Under the pieces are notes generated by a model, which saw only the letters and a list, made by a program, of their open reading frames with translations, was not told the DNA's origin and made no database searches. From the NCBI GenBank assembly GCA_037576195.1, contig CM075101.1:53878001-53942000 (forward strand): 64,000 nt of DNA. The letters run 5' to 3'. Positions 46,640 through 56,899 of the stretch are shown piece after piece; the stretch's first letter is position 1, and each line of letters starts with the position of its first letter. The position numbers and the translations under genes are program-made. This DNA comes from Phytoseiulus persimilis. Taxonomy: Eukaryota; Arthropoda; Arachnida; Mesostigmata; Phytoseiidae.

Positions 46640-48361
46640 ATGAGTGATGACCTCGCGGATATGATTGACTTGCGGGATCGAGCTGGTTGTGTCCGAGAGC
46701 TCGACTTGGAAACGTCATTTTCATCCGTCGGTTCTTCCGCTGGAAAATGTATTCTGGGTGGAGCAGACGCTTCCGTGCTCCGAGAGTCTGAGTCGAGGGA
46801 AACTCTCCGGGCAGTTGACCTTGGTGATCCGAGAAATCCAGGCAGCGGCCCGGAGTCAACGTCGAAGGATAACGGAGCAACTTTCGCCCTGTGGCATGCC
46901 ACTAAATCCGAAAAAGAAGCGAACAAAGGCATACAGACAGAGCTTGAAACCCGAGAGCACGTTGTCAGTGATCAGCCGATCCATTCAGTCAAGAGGAGGA
47001 GTCGGAAACGGAGGCTGTCGAAATTGATCAAGCCCCTCCATGGCGTTCTGATGCACCCTCGATCGCAAGAAACCTTGAGGCTTCGTTCGACGAGATCTGT
47101 GATCACCATTCCATTCTCCGGAGAGCTACCATCGGCTCGCGTGGAACACGTGATGGCTCGAGAACACGACTCTATGGAGAAAAACAGCCGGACCAGCTCT
47201 CGTTCGATGCTCAGCTCGAGAGACGCGGGAACGACGAGAATCGCGTTTTTCGAAGCTGTCGTTTCCAACACGCAATCTGTATCGGAGGACGCAGAACCAA
47301 TCCCAGAAACCGAACTCTCGGAAGGAAAGCCAGTATCAACAGAGAAACTCGTTCCGACGCAACTTTTGGCGCAGACAGCGTTGGCAACGAAAGAAGTCTC
47401 GGATGACTTCACACCGAGAATCCAGACCGATGGCGAAGAGAGAAACCGAACCGTGCCCATGGGAGGAGATCTGTGCTCAGATCCCCAAGCTCGAGTGAAC
47501 AGCGGATTCAGTTTTCTAGATGTCCTGCAGAGGAAGACCATCTGGAAGGAAGGACGCATAGTTCATCACGGCCAGGAGCCGCCCAAAGAACAATCCTCTG
47601 ACGCCCTGCGGCCAGGAGTAGAGTGCTTGAAGAACTCTCCCAGGTCAAAAAATGATCTTCCAGCCACGACCTGTCCGAGTCCACCGCCGGTCGAACCAAG
47701 ATCGCAGAATTCGATCATGAGAGAAACGCAGCGAGAAAGCTTGTTTTGTGAGCCTGTGAGCCGCAAGGGAGCTGTGAGTGAAGTCTCCGCGGAGGAAGTC
47801 TCACGGGTGGAACGTGATATCAGGCCACCGGGCCTGATGAACACCGAGGAGCACCGGAACGTCGAAACGGCAACACAAACCGTCGAATCACGGGATCTTA
47901 AATCGGGCGGAGAGGAGGATCTGCCGGATATTGCCCTTATCGGCGAATCACGAGTGAAACGTTTGTGCACCATTTTCGAAAGAGAGAGTTTCCTTCCCAA
48001 GTCTCACAAGGCTCCGAACGTGGCGCGTGGAGACCAGAGTGCTGCTGAATCCCCGCTTCGTCGGGAAGGCTTGAAGTCGCCAGAAAACTCACATCAGGAT
48101 GTGTTCACTGAGGAAACATGCAGTTTTCCGGATTCTCGGAAAGACACTACCAGATCTCTCCCTGCAAATGAAAGCCATGAAACTTCATCGAAAGAAGTTT
48201 TCACTCTATGCAGCTCGGAACCGGTGAAAGTCTCCAGTGCGCAGCCCGCCCTGCAGCTGGATCGAGTCTACTCCGCGTTGAGGCGCTTCTCAGCTTTTAC
48301 TGCTCTCACATTGCTGTCTGCAGCATGTGCCAGATACGGACATACCGCTTTACTTGACTGA
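46640..48361 (+). CDS. Unidentified intronless 573-residue protein
   Basis: I do not recognise the family. The ATG at 46640 (an in-frame TTG lies two codons earlier) opens a 574-codon frame ending TGA at 48359-48361, with AATAAA only 41 bases later; length, codon use and poly(A) position support a real gene. The protein is hydrophilic and probably disordered, rich in Ser, Glu, Arg and Thr. It has a strongly basic patch near residue 115 (KRRSRKRRLSK), a compact segment near 290 (NSGFSFLDVLQRKTIWKEGR) and another near 435 (ESRVKRLCTIFERESFLPKS). The last ~24 residues are the only hydrophobic stretch (RRFSAFTALTLLSAACARYG), placed as in a tail-anchored membrane protein but only marginally long enough. 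No domain repeats or Cys clusters. It sits between protease 1 and the ABCC transporter, transcribed toward the latter's 3' end. Confidence 0.75.
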   Translation: MSDDLADMIDLRDRAGCVRELDLETSFSSVGSSAGKCILGGADASVLRESESRETLRAVDLGDPRNPGSGPESTSKDNGATFALWHATKSEKEANKGIQTELETREHVVSDQPIHSVKRRSRKRRLSKLIKPLHGVLMHPRSQETLRLRSTRSVITIPFSGELPSARVEHVMAREHDSMEKNSRTSSRSMLSSRDAGTTRIAFFEAVVSNTQSVSEDAEPIPETELSEGKPVSTEKLVPTQLLAQTALATKEVSDDFTPRIQTDGEERNRTVPMGGDLCSDPQARVNSGFSFLDVLQRKTIWKEGRIVHHGQEPPKEQSSDALRPGVECLKNSPRSKNDLPATTCPSPPPVEPRSQNSIMRETQRESLFCEPVSRKGAVSEVSAEEVSRVERDIRPPGLMNTEEHRNVETATQTVESRDLKSGGEEDLPDIALIGESRVKRLCTIFERESFLPKSHKAPNVARGDQSAAESPLRREGLKSPENSHQDVFTEETCSFPDSRKDTTRSLPANESHETSSKEVFTLCSSEPVKVSSAQPALQLDRVYSALRRFSAFTALTLLSAACARYGHTALLD

Positions 48362-48402
48362 AACCTGACCAGGACGAACCTCGATATTCAGAACGACCGG
48401 AA

Positions 48403-48408
48403 AATAAA
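48403..48408 (+). promoter_or_regulatory. poly(A) signal of the 573-residue gene
   Basis: AATAAA 41 bases after the stop codon, in an A/T-rich patch (AAAATAAATATAATAT). Confidence 0.65.
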
Positions 48409-48932
48409 TATAATATCCAAATGTTGGCCAAGAAGGACAGTCCAGTGCCGCTTCCGATCTTTCCAGCAAACCGAAGTTTTACCTCTTCTCTACCGACTTG
48501 GCACCAGAACTTCACACTGGCGTCGCGAATGGTCATGATAGGAGAAAAGAAACAAGAAAGCGTTCTTTGAATCAATATCTATCGGGAATTCCGGCTCGAG
48601 CATCAGCCCTCCTAAAATCCGACCGTTTACCGATGCATACAGCAGCAACGAAATTCTTGATTGCGGGCTGTTGATTCTAGCATCGACTCTGATGCCGAGA
48701 GTCAACACCCGGAGTGATTTCGATGTATTGGTCTCAATACCCCGGAGGTCGATGCTGGGTCCTTCGGATCCTTTCCGGCGAAGTATGTGTGCGCGCAACG
48801 ATCAGGCAACAGCGGAGCTTCGATTCACGCAAGCAGGACGATGAGGGAATGAGAATGAATACTAAATACTCGGCTTATGAACTTGATATAGGACGGAAAT
48901 CATGGTCTCACAGGCCAGGGATAACGAGATCA

Positions 48933-48938
48933 TTTATT
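48933..48938 (-). promoter_or_regulatory. candidate poly(A) signal of the ABCC gene
   Basis: TTTATT on the plus strand, AATAAA on the minus strand, about 425 bases beyond the ABCC stop at 49364. Confidence 0.5.
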
Positions 48939-49363
48939 CCTGTATGACTATTTCGGGCCAGAGCCTGGTCACAGGCTGCTTGGAAACACAACCATTTTCT
49001 TGGCCACATGTGCGGGGCTCGTTCGCGCGAAATCTCGGTTCCTTCGATCTCCTGTGTTCCGTTGAAGAGTATGGGAATATCTGTGGTGATGTGACGCCAA
49101 CTTGCGTCTCCGAGCACCAGGCCAAGAAAATCGTATTTACATTATTCGCTGGATAGCTCTCATACCCGGAAGAATCTCCACATCCGAGCGACAAGCCCTC
49201 CCTAATATTGGCGGCGACCAGTCATTCTACTGATCAACTCCTCAGTCAGGTATTCATGGAGATCGGATGACGCAACTAAGATTTAGCTCAATTTCAACCG
49301 TGGCTCGTGGCAGAACTATAGGCAGTTTTTGATCAACGATTCCATGGTCTCAAGGAAGCTCTC

Positions 49364-52300
49364 TCACCTATTTCCCTCCACAAGATCCTTGAAGGGCCCG
49401 TCGATCTGGACTAGATCTCTAGGAGCTCCGAATTGAACGACTCTGCCAGAGCTCATAACCGCAACCAGATCACAGGTTTCCAATACTGTCTGGACGCGAT
49501 GAGCCACCCAGATGACAGTAGTGCCGTGGATCGCGTTTGAGTCCAATGTTCTTTGAATCATTTTCTCTGTTTGCATATCGATTCCGGATGTTGCCTCATC
49601 TAAACACAAGACCTTCGCTTTCCGTAGGATAGCCCTCGCCATACAAATAAGCTGTTTCTGGCCACAGCTCAGGTTGGCGCCTTTTTCGTGAAGCCTGAAA
49701 CCATCCAGGCCACCGTTATTCTGCACGACTACATTCATTGAGCAAACAGTGAGAGCGTTCCAGAGCTCATGGTCGGAGTGTATCCGCATAGGATCCAAGT
49801 TGTCTCGAATGCTGCCCAGGAACACGAAAGGTTCTTGAGGGATACAAGCTAATCTCTCGCGAACGAGACGCGATCGAACATTGGATATATCCATCCCATC
49901 AATGACGATTGACCCAGATTTCAGTGGACGAAGTTTCAGTAAGGCTTGCAGAAGAGTCGACTTTCCTGAGCCCGTTCTCCCGACAACACCGAGTTTCTGA
50001 CCTGACGGTACCTCGAAAGAAACATCTTTGAGAACTTCTGGTCCCGCCGGAATGTAGCTGCGAAAAAAAAAAGTCGGACAAGGTTAGCTCAAATCTGATC
50101 GCCATCAGTTTGGCGCCGTCACTTTATCCGAAGATGGACGGCGAATATCAATGAATTCAGCCGAGGCGCTCCGAGATCACATGGGCGCTAGTTGAGAGAA
50201 CCGTCACTTTTGAGCTGAGAAGCGGCACCTGGGTTCATACAGTGGGCTCATGGCGACTTGTAATCGCGACTCCCGAACCTCCAGGCTGTCGGATCGGCGC
50301 TCTAGGAACACCAACAGAACGGTGACCTCTCAATCCCTCATCCGGTTTGCCGTAGAAGCTCAGCGTTCAGTTCCAGAAGTTTAACTCGCCCACCTGAGAG
50401 TGACGTTGATGAACTTCAGCCAGCCCAGATGAGGCCACCCGAAAGGTGGTTGACTGGAAACATCGTCGAAAATATTCGCTTCTCCTTGATCGAGATCGGG
50501 CTGCAAAGTTTGGCTCGATGTGTACTCCTCCGCGCGCTCGATGGAAACCATCTCACGTTCCGTTTCAGCGAACGCTGTCACAACCCCGGACAACAATGAT
50601 GTGATGGTCAGCACATTCGATAGGACAAGCCCCACAATCGCCGGATTTACGCCTGTGGAAGTAATCGGATTTTTATGACGACACAGAGCAGTTATCGAGA
50701 AGCTCTTCCGACCCGGGGAGCGGCCCCAAACCCACAGTTTATCGGACAAGAGCGGGGATTCTTTTCTCAACAGCTTGTTTCAACAGTTTCCACGAACAAC
50801 CTCATCTACGGGACCATGTGCGAGGTGCAGCGACCCACTCTTTTTGCTTCACCGGCAGATGCTTCCCATTGCCGGCAACAATCCGCCTGTATTCGTTAGA
50901 GACACGTTCCTGCCTAAATGACCAATCGATCCCATCAGCTTCTAGTCGCTCGACGCCCAGCATAAGTGTCATTGCCGAGTCGTGTAGACGATCGGGGCTG
51001 GACTCGGAACTCAAAAGGCAGATAGCGCTCAGTCTACGCTCCGGAAGTTGGGGAACACTCAGTTGTGCATTGCAAAAATCAGAGCCACAAGAGTTTTTTG
51101 TCCGGTGTTTTCCCATTTACAGCAACGGGACCAGGATCCCGGTGCTATGCCCAGTTCCGACGGTAGAATCAGGACGCAATGTGAAAACCCCCGAAATGCC
51201 CCGAAGATCATCGACAACAACTTGGAAGAAACTCCTGATAAGCACGACATTCCGCGCAACCACGATCGGCCCGAGAACCGTTTAGTTCACTGTATGATTC
51301 GCTCCCGAGGTGCCTGTTAGTTGAAATTCGATTCAGACATGTCGGTGGATACGACCTGAACTTCGTCAGCTCCGTTCCGAAAGCACTTCGATCAATGACT
51401 GATAAGACAACTCTTCGTTCGTCTCCTTTCACGTGGAGTAGATCACGGAATCGCCAATTCCTTACCGCGGATTTCCCCTGTGATCGGGTCGACTCTGTGG
51501 TGCTCGATGACAGAGAGGAAGGAAACGCCTGACGTCAGAACGGCTCCGATCATTTGAAGTCGCAAGCCCAGCCATTGAGATGCGGCCACCGATGAGAATT
51601 GGCACTGGTTGTTCGTGTTCACTCTGCAATATCCACACACGTTCATCGGAATCATTTCCGTATCAGGATATCTCAGCAGCGAGACGCTCTGCACGCAAGC
51701 CAACGAACTCGACTCGCGAAACCATCTATGCAACGATGGATAGAGGACTTGCCGGGTGAAGAGGTCGTGGAGAAAGCGCGGAGCAGATTGGAAGGCCCTG
51801 ATAACAACAACTCCTGAGAAGGATTCTGATAGATGAGAGTACAGTGGCGAAAGAGTCACCGAGGATAGACGTTTCAGTTCACGGGAGGTCCATCGATAGT
51901 ATCTGAAATATCGACGACGAAAACAGTTGTTGCCATTGGGTTCATTAGGAAATCAGCTCCCTGCACCGACTTGCCACACTCGCCTTTGCACTGAAGTATA
52001 TCCCATGGTCAGCGGTATCAGGAGGAGCAGGATCCAGGGCAATCCGTAACATGTGATGAACACTGTTCCGGCCAAGGAGAAACTCTGCGCGAAGAGGATG
52101 TTGGCTGGAAATAATCTGGTGTTGGCTGATTGAAGGAGAGATGTATTCCCGGTGAGCACGAGCGGGAATCATTATGAATACGGGCCAGGCGGCCTCAGTG
52201 TTCTCGCGGTGTTACTGGAGACGAACGATTCCATCGAGGTCCGGAGGAGCGCTCACCGATGAATGGCAATGAATCGTCGATCGTATAAACGTCCGAGGAT

Positions 52301-55300
52301 AACCGGTTCAGTATTTGTCCCAGCGGTGTTTTCTCAAAGAAGGGAAGCGAAGCTGAAAGCACCCGATTCAGGAGCTCATTGTGGACTCTGACAGCACCTG
52401 TAGAGATGGGTCACATGAGGGAACGAATCTGAGATGAGATCTATCTCGTCGGAAGCACGCAGACAGGGAAGCATAACGAACCTCTCAGCCCAGCGTAGGC
52501 AAAGACGAACGCGCGTGTCAATGTGAGACCGCTGTTGATGAGAGCGAGACCAATATACACCGCGAAGAAATTGCTCATGAGACCCTTGCTCGAATTGCTT
52601 GAAGCACCAGATGTTGACACAAAGTATGCCAACCAGGCGTCAATCGACGTTCGTGAGATTTGCATCAGAGCTACAGACAGGACCGTGGTGATCGCCAACG
52701 TTAATCCGATAGAGTTGATGTAAAATTTGAGAGTGGTGTGCGAAATAGTTCCTCTATTCCTCATCTCCTCCTCGTATTCAAGGCTCCCGCTGGTTTCCGA
52801 CACAGAATCTGCTGTATCCAATACGAGGCTCTTCCCTTTGTGGACCGGTAGCCTGGGAATCAAATCTTGAGGGCTCCCGTAAGCGCCGCAAATCCCATTC
52901 TTCAAGTTGAGTACCGCTGTGCAGCTTTCCAGGAATCGAATATGGTGCGTAGCAAGGACTCTTGTCGTTTTCGCCAACAATCCACAGATGCAGTTCTCAT
53001 AGACCTTGTTGGCAACTTGCACGTCGAGGCTCGAGAACGGATCATCGAGGAGCACCAATACCGTCTCCTCCCGATTGATCAGCGCGCAATAGGTCGCTCG
53101 AGCCAAAGAAACTCTCATACGCTGTCCCCCGCTCAAGCGTGAGCCCTCTTCGCCGACGTCGGTGAGATCTCTGTCGGGCAGGCTCTGCAATTGTTTTCTC
53201 ATGAAAGCGGTGTGAGCAGCTATGCTGTCATGAGGGAGTCGCTCGGGTGTAACGGAATCTGAATCATGTGATAATCGTGGAAAGTCTGCCGCAACATCCA
53301 TCGACTTACGGCTATGTCCTCGCTCAAGGCGCAAGCTTCCAAAACCTGGTCGTAGAGACCCGAGTCGAATATTTGCCCGAAAGTTATGTTTTGACGGATC
53401 GATGTCTTCTGGAGCCACACGTTCTGAGACACGAAAGCAACCGTACGATTCCACTCGGAGAACTCGAGACAGCCCTGCACCCGTTTCATGTCACCGATGA
53501 TGGCAGACAGCAGACTTGTTTTGCCCGAACCAACTTCACCGAAAACACCGAGGAACTCACCCTACAATGTGGATCGAGTCAGAAATGCGAGATGGGCGAA
53601 ACAGAGAGCCCAAGATCCAGCACCACCAGTTCGTGGCGTTTCCGACGCCGCCCGGAGACCCTCCCCTGAGATCCGCCTTGTACTGACGACAAAACTTCAA
53701 AATCACATCTCTTACAGTGTTCAGCGTTAATGTCAAGGGGCCCAGTTTGAAATCGGAGTCGGACGATTCTCCAGAGTAAGACTGATGGACGAAAATCGCG
53801 TTCGTGAATCGCAACACGACATTTGCATCCCCAACGGTCTGAGCATAATAACTCTCCGGCTTGAAATCATCCATTTTCATGAGTTTCTGCATACGGTCCA
53901 GCGACACCTGTAACGAGCGAGCGGGAAAGCATCGGAAACATCATACCGGAATGTCCTAACCACGAGGAATCATCAGGAAGCGCTTCATGTGCTTCTCAGC
54001 GATCACAAGGCCAGAGCCTCACCTTGGCTTCGACGATGCCGTTCAACACCCAGGGAAAGGCATTCAGAGGCATTATGAGCATATTGAAGAGAGCCAGCGT
54101 CGTGAAAACCTTCGCCGCGTTCAGCTGGCTCGGATCTCCTTCCACCAATCCCCAAAACACAAAAGTCAGGACGGCTACCAGGACAGGGGTCGTCGCCCAG
54201 AAGAACACGCACCAAGCATCCAAATACTTCCGACCCTTTAGATGACGGACCTCATCGACTCGAGCGGCGCTTATTTTATCCTGGAAAGCTCATCGTTTCA
54301 GATTGAATTTCGAGCCAGGATTGTGTAGAATATGAGCTTAGTGAAACGACTCAATTCGAGCTCACCTGGAAAAGCTTCGCCCAGCAATGCATTTTAATTG
54401 GCACGATTCCTCTGAGTACTTCTCGCACAAGCGAAATTCGTCGATCTTTGGCTTCCATCATTCTCTCGGAGAGAACGCCGATACGATTTGCCAAGAGTTT
54501 GTTGATGGGGATCAGAACGAGAACGAAGATGAGGCCGGCGATGGACGCCAAACCCATTTGGTCGTAAAGCATATACAAAGTTACTATGATTTGCAGAGGC
54601 AAGCTCCAAAACATGTGGAAAGACGCACAGAAGTTGGTGACGCGATCGGCGTCAGTCGTCATGAGGTTCAGAGCTTTTCCAGAGAGGAATTCACGACCTT
54701 GGAGACCGACGCGGAGACTCTTCTCGAAGATCGCGGAAATCAACGTGGTCCTCAACTTGATCTTGATCTTCTCTAAATTATAGTTGAAGTGAGTGTTGAG
54801 GAGAGCGCTTAGGAACGCAGTACCAGCTGGAACCAAACGCGAATAGAATCCGTCGTGAGCGCCCAATCGACAGAGGTCAATCACATCAGCTGGTGCGTGA
54901 AGCCCGTCCTCCGATTTGTGAGGAATAGAGCCAAAGGAGCGAGGACGCTTCTTCTCTCCAGATGTTCAGGGACTGGAGTTCTGGCGGCGAATCGTCTTGA
55001 TTCTGGTGGTCCGCAGAGCAGCAAAACAACTTCACGGACAAGCTGATGGTATTCGGCTGAGACCAGCCGCCTCACTTGAATGCGCGCAAAAGGCTCCGGC
55101 AGGCTTACATAGGATCGAGGCGTAAACATAAGCGTCGAACTGGACCGGAACGCCCGCATCGTCTTCGAAGCAGGTCACGAGTTTATGCAAGAGGATTGGT
55201 CCAGCGAACGTACACACGTCACACATGAGTTTGATTACTCCAAGGAAGTAGAAGGGCAAACCCAGGAGGTGGTGGAGTGTAGAAACCAGGGATCGCTGCT

Positions 55301-56569
55301 GTCCTCGCATTTGGGAGTACCTGAAAATCCTGCATTCAGCTCTGGCTGCTCCAGGGGACGGTTCCGAGCAACGTTCAGCTATTCACATCCAAACGAGCGT
55401 CTCACTTGAAAGCTAGCTCTTCAGAGTAGAGACCCTTGGGCAGGTCATGCAGATCGTGTGGTTGATTCAACGATCCGCAGAATCCTCTGCGCATCATTCT
55501 TCCGACCCACCAGAAGCTGATTAGTGAGAGGAGGTTGACGTGCTCTTCAGCTTGGCCGAGAGCTCCCACCTCTTCTTCCAACATCGCGAACCGTACGAAG
55601 CTGCGTCGGAGATGCGTGTATTTTAGTAAGCAACGGGGCTGCTTCCTAAAATCTACTACGCCGATCACGGGTGGTAACCCCATCCTCATTATCATTCATG
55701 AACACCTAACCCATCAGAAGAGGACGTGGAGAGAACATTTGTCAGCGACAACGACGGAGAAGGCACGCTGGTCCACGGTCTGATCGTGAGACAACTGTAC
55801 ACGAGGAGCAAGACAGTCGTGAACAAACTGCAGTAGAGTTCGACGTAGTAAGAGATGGGATCTGGATAACCCAAGGCCTGGAAAATATCAGTTCTCGAAT
55901 ACGCTTGTGGGTTGCCTGCGGTTCAATCTCGCCAACGAGAGTTGCAGCAGATGAGAATCACATTTGAAGTTTCGTACCGCTAGCTCGTTCAGGAGCGAAT
56001 AACTCCTCAGAGCCGAAGAAACCATGCAGAGGGCCGAGGCGAAAGTCACGTGAAGTTCCGCCTTGCGCTTGTGCTGCAGATAGTAGGCCAGATGATATGC
56101 CCAGCACAGAATACTCAGGCTAACGCTCGCGTAGCGGAGAGCGTGGAGTTCGTGACCTTAGGGTGTGATGCATCGTATAGTCATGAACACTTTCGAGCTC
56201 GACCGGAAAGAATGGCCTGTTTCCAACACACGTGTATATGGATCCCACAAACGATGTTCTCTCACCTTGCAGCAATTGTACTACCATCAAGTATGAGACC
56301 GGGAGTGCCATGAGTATCGACACTATGAATCTTCGCGACTTGAGACGCCAGTTTCGCGGGAGACGGACAAAGTCGGAATTGCTCTTCTCGCCCATGCTGT
56401 ATGCCGTGCACGCGACATGGACATACATGGCGGCAGATATGCAAACATCCGTGAAGCAGGGCGAAGCGGTGCCATGCCGGAAGAGTTTCAGTGAACCAGA
56501 TTCCGTGACATCCTCGCCGGGGCAAATCAAGGTCCACACTGTCATGCCTGAAAGCTGAACGTTTCTCAT
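49364..56569 (-). CDS. ABCC/MRP-type ATP-binding cassette transporter, long form
   Basis: Full-length multidrug-resistance-associated exporter of the plasma membrane, which drives efflux of organic anions and conjugates. Exons in coding order: 56569-56266 (start ATG at 56569 or 56545), 56156-55978, 55877-~55710, ~55600-55406, 55320-55109, 54826-54366, 54280-54023, 53907-53716, 53561-53310, 53184-52482, 52397-52257, 52104-51984, 51902-51753, 51623-51466, 50652-50394, 50057-49364. All phases agree except the third-to-fourth exon join, which I could not settle. Total is about 1475 residues. The extra N-terminal membrane domain (TMD0) of long MRPs is present. NBD1 has Walker A GEVGSGKTS, signature RLSGGQ, Walker B VLVLLDDPFSSLD (Asp after the Walker Asp, as in other MRPs) and ATHH. 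NBD2 has Walker A GRTGSGKST, signature NLSCGQKQ, Walker B VLCLDEATSGID with the catalytic Glu, and WVAHR. Two introns use GC donors. The stop lies within an AG|GTGAGA donor-like sequence. ABCC1-3 versus other members cannot be told apart. Confidence 0.93.
50382..51430. other. intron sequence of the ABCC gene
   Basis: The 813-bp intron between exons 51623-51466 and 50652-50394 contains several plus-strand open frames (for example 50818-51285). None has motifs or splice context. I regard them as non-coding. Confidence 0.5.
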
Positions 56570-56610
56570 ACGGATCAGGACGTAGACTTCTTCTACGGCT
56601 CCCGAATCTT

Positions 56611-56895
56611 ATGTGGCCAACCGAGGATGGATCCGGAGAGCATTTCGGCGAAAGAATCGACGGCCAGATCATAGTTCAAGTTTCCAAGAGCTCGGCTGAA
56701 TCATTCAATCGCTCGATTATGATGGTGGCTTGTCCCGAGCCGTTCTTGGACAACGTTGCCGCCGCAAAAAAATCCATCGATATATTTGACAAGTTCTCCG
56801 CGATCATCGGAACAGAGCTCCACTTCATTCTGCCGTTCACTACGACGTGCCCTGGGCTTGCGGAAACCACCCGCGTCCAAACTCGAAATCAGTAA
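56611..56895 (+). CDS. Doubtful 94-codon open frame
   Basis: ATG-started frame opening 42 bases upstream of the ABCC first exon on the opposite strand. It reads MWPTEDGSGEHFGERIDGQI, IIVQVSKSS and FSAIIGTELHFIL; third positions are G/C-rich, as in real genes of this window. The minus strand of the same stretch is also open for 64 codons. No family is recognised. It may be a short gene sharing a divergent promoter with the transporter, an exon of something larger, or chance. Confidence 0.25.
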   Translation: MWPTEDGSGEHFGERIDGQIIVQVSKSSAESFNRSIMMVACPEPFLDNVAAAKKSIDIFDKFSAIIGTELHFILPFTTTCPGLAETTRVQTRNQ

Positions 56896-56899
56896 GAGA

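Noticed and set aside
54851-54889. Acceptor at 54890 for the ABCC exon
   Set aside because: In phase, but it adds 21 residues; the acceptor at 54827 aligns gap-free with other MRPs.
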